Assembly: GCA_946803715.1 (NCBI GenBank)
Contig: CAMPET010000140.1
Span: 113,463 to 150,413 of the forward strand
Direction: 5' to 3'
Source of the DNA: Beroe ovata
Taxonomy: Eukaryota > Ctenophora > Nuda > Beroida > Beroidae
DNA: 36,951 nucleotides
Within the stretch, counting starts at the first letter, position 1; every line of letters begins with the position of its first letter. The translations under genes were made by a program, and so were the position numbers. The notes beneath the pieces are model-generated. The model was not told the DNA's origin and did no database searches. It saw only the letters and a program-made list of their open reading frames with translations. Positions 1 through 10,486 of the stretch are shown here, piece after piece.

Positions 1-35
<35 letters not shown>
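1..35. repeat. CA microsatellite at the window edge
   Basis: An almost pure CA dinucleotide run opens the window. Similar CA or GT arrays occur near 865-890, 1147-1202, 3868-3912, 7015-7199, 13140-13210, 25878-25925 and 36786-36951. Confidence 0.95.
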
Positions 36-37
<2 letters not shown>

Positions 38-1146
38 ATGACCCGTACCAAGTTGTAACTTTGTGGGTCAATGCTCTCTCTCTCTTGTTATCTTGTTATA
101 CACACAACTGATCAAGCTATAGGATGGGTCATCACTCCCTTTCACTCCGTCATCATGATATATATGTACGAGTTATCCACTTGGAAATCTCATTGTATCT
201 CAATTTCTGGGTCAAAATTCCCGAGACTCGGCAATTGAATCTGTGTTGGGAGGAGGAATGCATGGAGCTACCTCATCTGTTTTATTGGAAATATACGAGC
301 ACTCTCTATCTGCTGAAGAGAGAGATAGTCATTACGGTCGATATTAATTGTTTAATGTATGAGCTCTCAGACTCTCAATTTATCATTCAAAATCTGTATA
401 ATTTATCAAATCACCGAGATGATGATTAACATGAAACAGATTTTGGACTGTTTTCCACCTCGCACTATCTGATAAACGACTATCTGCGGCACTGTGTGTT
501 TTGACGAAATGTAAGCAAAATTGAATCTATGAATTTTGACATGCACTAAACTAACTACGTTTCAATTATACTTAATCAGTTAAATCAACTCAATACTTGT
601 TGAATCAATTAATGTGAAAATGTGATAAGCTCGCCTTTTTTAAAACGAGGAATGGAAAATTTAAGAGCTGTTTAACATGAATCGTTTAGATGCAGCTCAC
701 TTTACTTTGAAATTTCGCCGTGTTTTGTTGACGTCAGCAACCTTTGGAATGAACGCAAACAAGCGTACATTTGGCGGATTTCCATGTTATCATCCTCATT
801 CATTACCATTAATGATCAGCCTGTGGTCGCAACCCATTCAGGATCCACATTTCCTCTCCCCCACGCACACGCACAAACACACACACCCAAATATATATAT
901 TTTAAAGCTATGGATAAAGTGAATATGTATTACGAAAACCTTTTAACTTGTCTGTTTGCTGTTAGATATACACAGAATCGCCTGTGTCGGTCAATATCGA
1001 TTGTGCTGGTCCAATAATTGTGAGGGGGAATAACAACTTGAGCGGATAGATTGTGCTATGTGAGGAATCTGTGTAATATAGGTAGAGAAATACTTCCATT
1101 GGTAAGCAGAGACATTTCACTGATTGAACCAATACGATATCGTATG

Positions 1147-1190
<44 letters not shown>

Positions 1191-2543
1191 ACACACACAC
1201 ATGCTTGATTCATCAACACTCAATCTAATATCGAATAGAGCTTGTCACGATGGCTTCTTCCAATCAAGGAAATTAAGTTGACAACGTTTCCTCTGTCGTC
1301 GAGAGACAATTAATTATGGTGGTGGTTTCACTCCGATACTCTGTTTGTAAGTAACATCTCCCTCTCTGCCCTTACCCGCGCTATAATTACACTACTTTTG
1401 TAGTACGGCGAGTAAAATTTACTTTTAATGCAGCATCTAGGTTTGGAGATATTTGTGCAAAGCGAATCCAGATTTCCCTCAAATAACCTGAGACACGGGT
1501 GTGGCAATCCTGGTATCAATATACTGATACCAGATCAACTTAACTGAAAATTCCCAGTCTGTTAAAATGTTGTCTTCCTTTTTACAGTCTGAAACTTGCC
1601 GCGTAGCATCAAAATTTGCACTAACTTGAATATAACATCAACGTAGGGCGCGACATACACATAACTGGTATTTTCCGCGCTGGGAACTAAATTCTATAAC
1701 GCGCGTAGTGAAAACACGCGTGAATTTCATGGTTCAAATTTATCGGCAGTGTTTCCAAATATCGCTTTATTCATCGCCAATCGGTGAACTCCGGACCAAA
1801 AAGTCTACCATTCACGGATTTATCAGTAGATTATTTGACGGTTCATCGAAAGCAACCAATCAAAGAGACGATGTACCTTAACTATGTAATAAACTCGGGC
1901 CGCGTAAATTTACCGACTTCCGTCTCCGTATATATTGTGTCTCGACGCCCGACGAACTGGAATTAGTGGGGGAGTGTCTAGAATCATTGTACAGGAGTTT
2001 GTGAAGACAGTGTACAGTCACAAAACATGACTTAATTTCAGATACTTAATTTCTGTGTGAAACTTCATTAAAATGTCGGAAAAAGCAGTTCAAAGGGAAA
2101 ACTGCCATCGTATGATGTGAATTTGACCTGATATAGCACACTGAGTACGGTGGTGTAATTGAGTTATTGCCGTGCCACCGACTTCCTGGTACGAATTCTG
2201 TTTAATGTCGGGTAATTTCTGCCTGAATTTTCTGCGTTATATTCGTCTTGGTCTGACAACAAGTTTCTAGACCGAAGTTTGTAATCATGGAATATTATTC
2301 GTACTGTCTAGACCAATGTATATCGGTACGATCAGCGATTAGATGAACCAAATAGTACAACCACACTGGTTATGAGTGTTATTGACTGATAACACTCTCA
2401 AACTTCTTAACTTTGCCAGAAAACACCACCAAACTTCTCAACATTGCTTGACATAAAGAAGGATTCGCACTGACGCACATACAATATGCATTATAGACAT
2501 TCTTACAAACTGTCTGCTGCATACTAACACAGCTCTGTCTCAG
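36..2543. other. AT-rich non-coding stretch upstream of the recognised Wnt exons
   Basis: No recognisable protein family was found on either strand. The open frames are short and partly made of CA repeat (865-890 and 1147-1202). The N-terminal Wnt exons should lie here or before the window, but no exon with the usual CR...RWNC pattern was found. One weak first-exon candidate at 1316-1346 (ATG, ten codons, then GTAAGT) has a phase compatible with the exon at 2544. A direct join would omit the N-terminal half of the protein, so it is not annotated as coding. Confidence 0.5.
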
Positions 2544-3571
2544 ACACAAGCGAGTCGGGATTAATCTACTCTCTGATGTCGGCAAGTGCTATCCATGGTG
2601 TTGTCAACTCCTGTTCTGACGGTGACATTTACATGTGCGGTTGTAAGGAGATGGACAACGCTCCAGCACCAGACAAAATAGGCTGGACATGGGGCGGGTG
2701 TTCCGATTCTCTTGATAATGGTGAGTGGAATTTCACTCAGTAAATTGTACATTGTTCTGATTGGCGTGGGGTGATAGTCAAACAGCAATGCACTTAGGAA
2801 ATAATGGTATACTTATAACAGCGTTAACAAGCATAGCCGGGAATTGACAAGCCATTACAAATGTACAGTTATCCCCCTATTCAATCGCCACGTGTGTCCT
2901 CAGCTATTGTCGAAAGAACGAGAAGGTTTGTCGACAGTCCGCATGTTACACGAAATGAGTTATCAGAGAAGATAAAGAAACATAACAACCGGGCAGGATA
3001 CTTGGTAAGATCCTATTTTCTGTAGACAGTGCGTGTTCCCTTCGAATTGTATCTGTTGTCTCAGTTCCCTGTCTACATGACTCTCATCACCTATCAGGCT
3101 GTGAAAAACAACGTGAAGCAGATCTGCAAATGTCAAGGGCTCTCAGGCTCGTGTACGATCAAGACGTGCTACGAGCGCATGCCGGAAATGGACGATATCG
3201 GGGGTTACCTGATGGACAAGTACAAGTGGGCGCTGCGCGTCATCGAGAGCATGAACGACAACACGTGGATCCTGTACGACAAGACAGATCGGGCTCCAGC
3301 TCAGGACGACATCGTCTACTCGTCCGTCACAAACATGGACTCGTTCTGTCTACCGAACGAGGTCGTGGGGAGCGTGGGGACGGAGGGGCGGGTGTGCCAG
3401 ACCACGTCCATACGGATGTCAGACTCATGTAACAACTTGTGTTGTGGGCGTGGCTTCATGGACAAGATCGTCAGCGTCATATCGGATTGTAACTGTCAGT
3501 TCATATACCACAGCATAGAGATGAAATGTACGAAGTGTACAAATGAGATGGTCGAAAAGATCTGTTTATAG
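2544..3571 (+). CDS. Wnt ligand, C-terminal three exons (partial)
   Basis: A secreted lipid-modified Wnt signalling ligand that would act on Frizzled/LRP receptors. Exons are 2544-2720, 2904-3004 and 3098-3571, with introns of 183 and 93 bp; the joined frame gives about 249 residues to a TAG stop. The first exon carries the WTWGGCSD block and the second the RRFVD and HNNRAG blocks. The third has CKCQGLSGSC, whose first serine (LSG) matches the palmitoleoylated serine of Wnt proteins, then KTC, a GTEGRVC stretch and LCCGRGF. The order and spacing are diagnostic for the family. Two things are odd: the FHWCC motif expected before the last cysteines is replaced by FIYHSIEMKC, losing a cysteine pair and the tryptophan, and the usual CNxTS glycosylation site reads CQTTS. 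N-terminal exons, including the signal peptide, were not located. The subfamily cannot be assigned. Confidence 0.95.
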
Positions 3572-5390
3572 AAGTGGGTGTGTGCAGGGGCGAGTGCGCC
3601 TGATTCAACCCCACCAACACAATGACATAGTCCCCATCAGCTGCAGAATGCGCTAACATTCCACCGCCATCACATGAAGTAGAGCCATCAGAGCCGGTAC
3701 AGAGCGTCGTAAGTGAGCCACTTCCCGCAACTGACAAAGCAATACAAAGACTACTGATTCATGATTATTTCACAATGTTTTTATCTGATGCATTAAATTG
3801 TCGTATTGAAAGTAGATCGTGAACAACTGGGCTGGAGTCACTTCTTTAAGTGAGTGCGTATAATAACTGTGTGTGTGTATGTGTGTGTGTTTGTGTGTGT
3901 TTGTGTGTGTAACTGTAACCCGTCAAATTATGTGAAATCAGTGGGTTGCAATTAGTGTAACAATGTAAATGTCATACGTGTATTGGAAGCACAGTTAGAT
4001 ATGTTAGATTAGAGATATGTTTGCAGTGTGTCATTGTGTCAAGTGGTGTCTCTAGCCCTTCAGAGGATCAAGTAGGATTTTGGTAATTCGATTTGTATAC
4101 TACACCGACAATAATAACTGCAGATAGTCATACATCATTAGCAGCACCGTGAAATGTGTTTCTCGATTTGTATTTGATTCGTATAACAGCTAAATTGAGG
4201 TAGGAAATCGCAAGTTTGCTGCATTTGTCCAGGATTTTCTGAAACTGAAACATATCGATTGTGATACTTTGAAATTTCACTTGGCGTTTGAGAATATTCT
4301 ACACTGAGCACTTCAATTTGGAAATTGAAAGTAAGGTTATGCGTGTACAAGCAGCCGTAATGACGATATTTAGTCCGCCTAATAATAATAATTATTCAAT
4401 CAATATATTTGAAGTTTGTTACTAACAATGAACAAACCTTCACACCTACGTCGTACACATTTAACATTGAATTCTCCATACCCTTATGTACGTAAAAGCA
4501 GACTCAAGCTGGTGTTTGTGCGAGAATATTATGTAGGCGTATCTATATCTGTTTTTTCCCTCTTCACTGACAGAGGATATCAATTTTTATTATTTTATTT
4601 TGTTAGTTGTAGAATACAGTTCTAAAACAGTTATTTTTCACACTATTGATATTACTACGCCACCGGCACATGGATTGATACAGGGACAGCTGCTTCACTT
4701 TATGTTTGAGTTTCGGAAAGAAGATGAATTCTGTTCAGTTCTAAATCATGAATTCAATTTCTTAAATAAGAGTACATTATATACGAAGTAGATGTTTGGA
4801 TGGCCTGATTCGTTATATCACAATAATGTATATTGATTTCGATTTGATACACCCGTTTGTAAGTAAACTGTTATATAAGTGAAGCTTTCAGAGAAGATTT
4901 CAAAATTTTACAGGGGTCCCATACCCATTTAAACAATGTGCGCTTTATACTTATAGTTTATCTGCGATTCTCAATATTTCATACTTATAGCTCGGCCAGT
5001 CGACCTGATTCATTTATATTTGAACTTTTATTTGAATCGAATTTCAAAGCTGCTTTTATAGTGCTGACTGCTGCTGTAAATGTTACATATGGGCAGACAT
5101 TGTGACATGGCAGAGACGATTATAGTTTACACGTCACACGATCGTGTATTATATTGCTGAAAGTGAAATCCAGAATATAATCTGGAATCTTAATCATTCG
5201 TTCGCGTTCTCAAAGCGTTTTTGGTATAAGTAATCAGTAATACTAATAGTATTACATTTACTATAAGTATAATTCAAAAAATTGTAGGATTACTTCAGAG
5301 TCCGGACTCCCTCCTCATGAGTCATGCTCCCGACAGATTGACGGACAGATTGTCATTGAGATAACATCCGGCAAACGCCTCCTAATCCTA
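3572..5390. other. Non-coding stretch downstream of the Wnt gene
   Basis: This presumably holds the Wnt 3' UTR followed by AT-rich DNA. It contains a GT microsatellite (3868-3912) and an AAT-rich run near 4380. The open frames are short and show no recognisable domain. Confidence 0.5.
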
Positions 5391-5416
5391 TCTGACCTTG
5401 CCTGTCAGATCGAGTC

Positions 5417-5490
5417 CATGTTTCCGGCAAAATTGTGACAAAAATGTGACAAAAGCTGAAANATTTGTCACAATTCTACTCGGAAACATG
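5417..5490. repeat. Imperfect hairpin, probable foldback element remnant
   Basis: The left arm (5417-5442) reads CATGTTTCCGGC then AAAATTGTGACAAA. The right arm (5464-5490) is its near-perfect reverse complement, TTTGTCACAATTCT then ACTCGGAAACATG. The 21-base loop repeats the TGTGACAAA motif and holds one undetermined base at 5462. Flanking GGTCAGAT/ATCTGAC words resemble the GC-hairpin transposons just downstream. Confidence 0.75.
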
Positions 5491-5590
5491 TTCTGGTCAG
5501 ATCATGTCTGATTATCTGACATGACCTCTGTTTCTCAGAAGGCGCGCGCGCGCGAGAAAAATGAAAAACATGTGCACACGTTGCGCGCCC

Positions 5591-5660
5591 TTGTCAGATT
5601 TTATCTGACCTCAGTTTCTCGCGCGCGCGCGAAAAACAGGTCAGGTAACGCATTTGACAA
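5591..5660. mobile_element. Short palindromic MITE (TTGTCAGAT family), 8-bp target duplication
   Basis: This 70-bp element starts TTGTCAGATTTTATCTGACC, has a GCGCGCGCGC core and ends in TTTGACAA. The flanking 8-mers are identical: GCGCGCCC at 5583-5590 and again at 5661-5668, a target-site duplication. A target duplication of this length is produced by several cut-and-paste superfamilies, including hAT, P and Merlin. It has no coding capacity, so it must be mobilised in trans. A related GC-hairpin lies just upstream near 5520-5565. Confidence 0.85.
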
Positions 5661-5828
5661 GCGCGCCCCTGGCCCTGTTCAATTCCACTCAGTGAACATG
5701 AACTGAAAAGTGGTCCATACCACGCGACAGAGACGCGCGCGGAGTATTTGGGTCACGCAGCGCGGGCAATTAACATGAACACTAGAAAAACATAAAGGCT
5801 AGGTCAAGGTCAAAGGTGAGATTAAAGC

Positions 5829-5920
5829 TTAACTTACTCGCGCGCGCCGCGCGGCGGCCTTCAGCTTCGACGCGATGACGGCGCGCTCGCGCGAGAAACA
5901 GGTCAGGTAACATCTGACAA
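5829..5920. mobile_element. Palindromic MITE (TTGTCAGAT family), diverged left end, 8-bp target duplication
   Basis: The right end is canonical: GAGAAACAGGTCAGGTAAC followed by ATCTGACAA. The left end is diverged (TTAACTTACTCGCGCGCGCC), and GC-rich palindromic sequence lies between. The 8-mer ATTAAAGC occurs immediately before (5821-5828) and after (5921-5928) the element, a perfect target-site duplication that fixes the boundaries despite the worn left end. Confidence 0.75.
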
Positions 5921-5999
5921 ATTAAAGCTGACAACGATATGCCAGGATTTCGCGCGCACGTGCCTAGCCTGCCATCGCTGATCGCCAGGTAAACCTGAT

Positions 6000-6130
6000 C
6001 AGATCATGTCTAATTCTATCTGTCCTGTTCATGTTTCTCGCGCGCTTTAACATTTAACCGAACGCGAAACAGGCCTTCGATAAAGGCGCGCGCGAGAAAC
6101 AGAGGACAGCTGGACAGATAACATACGACA
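6000..6130. mobile_element. Degenerate GC-hairpin element related to the TTGTCAGAT family
   Basis: The stretch has the same parts as the neighbouring MITEs: CTGTTCATGTTTCTCGCGCGC on the left, GGCCTTCGATAAAGG in the middle, and GCGCGCGAGAAACAGAGGACAG on the right. Clear terminal repeats and a target duplication were not identified, so the boundaries are approximate. Confidence 0.5.
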
Positions 6131-6447
6131 AAAATACAAACAGCGACAATAACTTCTAATTCTGAACCACATAAGAATAAATTAGAGTCGGACACAATCA
6201 CACATTTCGCAGGGAATCGTAAATGCACATTGCAACATATGTGGATACCAAATTTGAGCACTCAGGTAACGTGAAAAGTAAAAGTAATACTATATAGAAG
6301 TAGATTGTTGATAATGATATAAACTTGAGGTTTGCGTTGATTCAAAGTGTCGAAGGGGGTATGAGTATCACATTCATTTATCAGATTGGAACTGGGCGCA
6401 GGATACCTAAAGAGTTAAACAAAAACCTAGAACATCTACGTTTACAA

Positions 6448-8440
6448 TCAGAACGTATGCTGTAACTTCGCCGCTGAATTGAGAGTTGGTGAGTTTTGGA
6501 GCAACTCAAATTCGCTGACAGGTTTTGGAGGGGATTTAGAATTAGAGGAGGTAACGATGGTCTCAGTCATCGTTGGCCCTGACCCACTGGGACCCGAGCC
6601 CCCAGAGCTGGGGCTCTCTGGCTTTGGACTCTCAGGGCTCGACTCATGGATCCTGTTGTACACTGACATTGCCTGGGAGGGAAGGGATCATGGTGGCAGA
6701 TAATCGACAGATGTCAGTGATCCAACTATTGCACTCTGAATACTATAATATGTAATAGTTACACACAAGAAACAAGGATATACCTGTGCAACCATTGAAG
6801 CGGAATTGTTCACATCCGATGGGAGGAGTATTGTGGTGCTCTCCTTAGCCAGCTCTCTAAATGCAGACATGTACTGTTCTGCTATAGCAAAACCTGCAGC
6901 TCTGTCACCTTTCTGAAAGTGGTGGGCGGCATCAATATCGGGTAAAATAACAGGAAGAGTGTGTGAAAATCTTTCAGAGAGAGTGAGGGATAAGAACACT
7001 ATCTGAATCAGGATCACACACACACAGACACACAGACACACACATACAAAGACACACACAGACACACATATAGACAAAGACACACATAGACGACAGACAC
7101 ACAAACACCCACACCCACACACACACACACACATGTGACACCTGNNNNCACACACAGACACACAGACACACAGACACACAGACACACACACACACTCACG
7201 TTCTGTTCGATAGCTTGTGCTATTTTCTCGATTGCAGCTGCCCTCGCTTCTGCTTGTAATTTCAATGATTCGGCCTCTCCCATGGCGTGATTCACTTTCT
7301 CTGCCCGGATAGCTTCAGACCGGAGAATTACACTCTGCTTCTCTGGAGATGTGAAGTGGATTACAATTGAACAGATATCAGGGCTTAATTAGTGCCTCAT
7401 TACATCAGACTCGATTGGTAATAGAACTCGAAAGTGCCTCGCACTATAACAGCATATTTCGACCATCAACTATGATCCACCTAATAGTGGATGACTCCAT
7501 AAACACAGATACCCTGAGCTCAAGGGGTACTTACCTCCCTCAGCGATGTTTATCTTGGAGGTTTTCATACCCTCGCTCTCCAAAATGTGAGCTCGTTTTT
7601 TCCTCTCCGCTTCCACCTGCATCTGCATGGCGTGTTCCACGTTTTGGGGCACAATGATGTTCTTAATCTCGTATCGGAGACACAGAACACCCCACGATTC
7701 GGCAGCATCGTTAATCGCCGCTGAGAGAACGGGTTTGTGTGTGTGCGTGTGTGTGATTAGCTATCACGCATAATCACTAATTACTGATTAGGTATCACTG
7801 ATTTGTTGGGTTACTACTAACGGGGTAAAAAATGCCGGATTCATATCTCAGATCTAATATCACGTAACATCACTTACAAACAATCTGCTGGTTGAGCATC
7901 TCTCGCTCCTGGAAAATCTTGTCAAGAGTCAGTTTCCCGATCTCTGACCTCATGGTGGTCTGAGCGAGCTGACTCACGGCGTATATGTAGTTCTCTATAC
8001 CGTAGGATGCTCGATATGGATCGACTACCTTGATGTACAGCACACCGTCTATGTTGAGAGTAACGTTATCTGACGTAATGCCGCTCTGCGATGGAACATC
8101 CATCGCCATCTCCTTCAGACTCTGAGTATACGCGATCTTCTCAAGGAAGGGAACGACTATCTGGATACCGGCCTCGGCTGTACGGTGGAATTTCCCAAAT
8201 CGCTCGATCACCCAGACCTTCTGTTGCGGCACAAAGTTGATAACCTGAAGTTGATAGGGTATCACGTGTCAATACATAACGTTATATCACGTGTTAAAAC
8301 GTGGTTACTGAACACGGCTGTTGTGATCATGGGAATATTTTTACCGTGTTCATGGAAGCCATGTGCCTGGTTTGGAGGGCAGCAATATTATCCCGCGTAC
8401 ACCTTGCTGCTTGTCGACCCAATCTACCCACATGGTTCAT
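6448..8440 (-). CDS. STOML2: Stomatin-like protein 2, mitochondrial (complete, six exons)
   Basis: An SPFH/prohibitin-superfamily protein that binds cardiolipin and organises prohibitin and respiratory complexes at the mitochondrial inner membrane. Exons in transcript order are 8440-8345, 8244-7878, 7720-7535, 7342-7200, 6912-6784 and 6672-6448. All phases agree and give 381 residues, against about 356 in human. Exon 1 encodes an arginine-rich, nearly acid-free start (MNHVGRLGRQAARCTR), a good mitochondrial presequence. It joins to NTVINFVPQQKVWVIERFGK, the family's entry block. QSLKEMAMDVPSQS, TLNIDGVLYIKV, YAVSQLAQTTMRSE, MQMQVEAERKKRA and AEQYMSAFRELAKEST follow. The C-terminal tail has a Ser/Pro/Gly-rich segment (SSPESPKPESPSSGGSG). 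The intron between exons 4 and 5 is largely CA/CAGA microsatellite. The next gene on the same strand is the PHD-finger gene, 667 bp upstream. Confidence 0.96.
7015..7199. repeat. CA/CAGA microsatellite inside a STOML2 intron, with a 4-base gap
   Basis: CACACAGA-type repeats run from about 7015 to the exon 4 donor. An NNNN gap sits at 7145-7148. The repeat abuts the donor, which reads GTGAGTGTGTGTGT on the gene strand. Confidence 0.9.
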
Positions 8441-8634
8441 CCTATCGGAATATCGGTGAAATGAAGCACAATGAAAGAGAATATATAATTGGGGCTTATT
8501 ATAGAGTTCGAATACGGGAGCAAGAGATGAGGGTTTAAAGGAGAATGGTAAATGTCATTTCAGATGGATCTATGTAACATACACTCTGAATAATAGATAA
8601 AAACTGTAACATTGTGGGGTTTTCCTCTATTTAG

Positions 8635-8926
8635 TTTTGATAGGAAGAACAGACAAAATGCCAGTACTGAGGACGTTATGTCGCGTGAGTTTAGGTCAAA
8701 TAATAAAATAGGTCAAATAATAAATTGACCGACTTCCTGAATTTATGTACACCTAATCATGAATTGTAACGAGATATACACGTGACTACGTGATAACTCT
8801 GATACTATCATTCAATGTGAATATCAACCTGAGTCAATTTAGCTGATGATTATAAATGTCATGAATTAATCGAAAATTCCGCAAAGACTCTGGCTTACTA
8901 CATTTTGTCTATTCTTCCTATCAAAA
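8635..8926. mobile_element. Non-autonomous element with 26-bp terminal inverted repeats
   Basis: The left end at 8635 reads TTTTGATAGGAAGAACAGAC then AAAATG. The right end, ending at 8926, is the reverse complement with one mismatch (CATTTTGTCTATTCTTCCTA then TCAAAA). The 292-bp interior has no open frame of note. No clear target-site duplication was seen, so the superfamily is open. It lies between STOML2 and the PHD-finger gene. Confidence 0.65.
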
Positions 8927-9107
8927 GTAGATACAATCTGAGTAATGAATAACTCAAATGTGTAACAGTTCTTTGGTGGTAAACGATGATTAACACTCGT
9001 ATCGGCTCAAACACTCGATCATTTGCAGCAATCTCATTCAACTCAAATTTTGTGAGAAGTAACATATACATGTTAACATATTTCATCAACTGTAACCAAT
9101 GCCCCGT

Positions 9108-9746
9108 TCATTTCGCTTTGCCATTCCGTTTCGGTTTCTTCTCATCGTCGTGACCAGGAAGGATGGTTGAGCTGTATTGAGTGTCAGGTTTTGCTATAAC
9201 TAACTTAACACCACCGCGCTTGATGCAATTGTCACATGCCCACTCAGCATCAACCTGACAAACACCAATATGGAATATCACTGATATTTGATCGGTGACT
9301 GGGAAACGGTTAATTTAGGTGAAATTCGACAGAAAACCTCTGTTGTAAGCAGTTTGTACGCATCAATAGTCATCCCAGTACATGTTCTGTGATACCAGAG
9401 TTCACAACCGCTCTCACAGAATATCCCATCGTCATTATCGCCCACTTCCTCATCACATATCCCACAAGGGTAGTCGGAGCTCGTTTTCCGGTTCTGGTAA
9501 CCAGAGAGGTATTCGTCAGCAAATTCCGTCCCTCAAAAGCGCGCGCGTGAAAAACGTACGTTGTACTTTCCATGTAATTTAGTGTTGAAAATTGCTAGTT
9601 CAGCACAACCGGTCTTTAACGCGCGCGTGTAGCTTTGTCAGATTCGAGACAACATCACGTGCGAAATCCATGCGAAATTGGTAACACAGGAATTATTGAT
9701 CTCAACTCACCTTCATTCCTCTCTTCTCTATCTTTGTTTTCGGCAT
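9108..9746 (-). CDS. Pygopus-like PHD finger protein (three exons)
   Basis: Pygopus proteins are nuclear Wnt/beta-catenin co-activators whose PHD finger reads methylated H3K4 and binds BCL9/Legless. The two conserved exons are 9493-9338 and 9254-9108. They join in phase 0 across an 83-bp intron (donor GTTTTC, weak) into one C4HC3 finger: CGIC, CESGC, W-Y-H, C, then WACDNC. The stretches EEVGDNDDGIFCE, CTGMTIDAYKLLTTE and EWACDNC match the Pygopus PHD pattern much better than a generic PHD. A short first exon at 9746-9711 (MPKTKIEKRGMK, then GTGAGT) is phase-compatible and would give a 112-residue protein. That is far shorter than known Pygopus, and no N-terminal homology domain with an NPF motif was found, so an upstream exon may be missing. 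The C-terminus is basic (KKPKRNGKAK). The first intron contains GC-hairpin transposon-like sequence near 9535-9650. Confidence 0.75.
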
Positions 9747-9903
9747 CCTTCCTTCACGCCATTCCTATAACAGCAAACAGTTTAGGGATACAAAAAGGAC
9801 TGTTTTCTGAAATGATACTATATCTACGAATTCGTGTCTTTTTGATTACAAAATAACTCAAATGAGACGAAACATTTCGATAAATAAAACCACTATTGAT
9901 TGT

Positions 9904-10287
9904 CTATGTACTGAACGGCACATTGCTCTCAACCGTGATATTTTCCAGGCCCTTGAAGTCGTATAATTTGAGCATTTCGTTGGTGTCAGTGTCGATTGAG
10001 ATGTTCTCCATCTCTAGAGCTGATGTCTCGGGAACATAGTTATCCCTCCTCTCCCTCTCCTCCTCTTGTAGCTTGATGGAGATACCACGGACAGGGCCCT
10101 TCTGTATCCTCTTCATTAGGTGCGTCACAAACCCTGCTATCTTGTTCCGCAATCTCTTGCTGGGAATGATGGCGATCTCCTCTGCTATCCGCTTGTTTGT
10201 GTGGAAATCCAGTGTGAGACGCGTGTAGTACTTCTCAATGATGAGACGACTAGCTCGCTTCACCGTCTTCGTGCGGACACGGCCCAT
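9904..10287 (-). CDS. RPS17: 40S ribosomal protein eS17
   Basis: A structural protein of the small cytosolic ribosomal subunit. The single open frame of 127 residues starts [20 protein letters not shown] and continues with [50 protein letters not shown] and [13 protein letters not shown]. This is near-identical to animal eS17 over most of its length. The C-terminal tail is more variable and a few residues shorter than the 135-residue human protein. The start is fixed by the conserved MGRVRTK. No intron interrupts the coding part. Immediately upstream, only 3 bp before the ATG, lies a 36-bp tandem repeat that must contain the 5' leader and probably promoter elements. Confidence 0.98.
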   Translation of the reverse strand: MGRVRTKTVKRASRLIIEKYYTRLTLDFHTNKRIAEEIAIIPSKRLRNKIAGFVTHLMKRIQKGPVRGISIKLQEEERERRDNYVPETSALEMENISIDTDTNEMLKLYDFKGLENITVESNVPFST

Positions 10288-10290
10288 GAT

Positions 10291-10486
10291 GTGTGTAACA
10301 ACAGCTAGGTGTAAAGTGGTGAGTTAGTGTGTTACAACAGCTAGGTGTAAAGTGGTGAGTTAGTGTGTAACAACAGCTAGGTGTAAAGTAGTGAGTTAGT
10401 GTNAAGTGGTGAGTTAGTGTGTAACAACAGCTCGGTGTAAAGTGGTGAGTTAGTGTGTAACAACAGCTAGGTGTAATGTGGTGAGA
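10291..10486. repeat. 36-bp tandem repeat abutting the eS17 start codon
   Basis: Units start at 10291, 10327, 10363, 10417 and 10453, with a partial 18-bp unit at 10399 carrying an undetermined base (10403). On the + strand a unit contains GTGTGTAACAACAGCTAGGT followed by GTAAAGTGGTGAGTTA. On the eS17 strand each unit contains a pyrimidine-rich CTTTACACCTAG that resembles a 3' splice site. The units are almost identical, which implies recent expansion. Confidence 0.95.

Noticed and set aside
1316-1346. Possible first Wnt exon (ATG, ten codons, GTAAGT donor)
   Set aside because: The phase fits the exon at 2544, but the join would skip the whole N-terminal half of a Wnt and the peptide is not convincing as a signal sequence.
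6974-7295. Cysteine/valine-rich open frames on the - strand
   Set aside because: They are translations of the CA/CAGA microsatellite in a STOML2 intron; only the part from 7200 upward is real exon.
8658-8684. A + strand ATG with nine codons followed by GTGAGT, looking like a first exon
   Set aside because: It overlaps the inner edge of the left terminal inverted repeat of the 8635-8926 element, and no downstream + strand exon fits; the neighbouring genes are on the other strand.
10291-10486. Evenly spaced 36-bp repeats, as in a CRISPR array
   Set aside because: The units are directly contiguous with no spacers, the genome is animal, and the array lies in a ribosomal protein gene leader.
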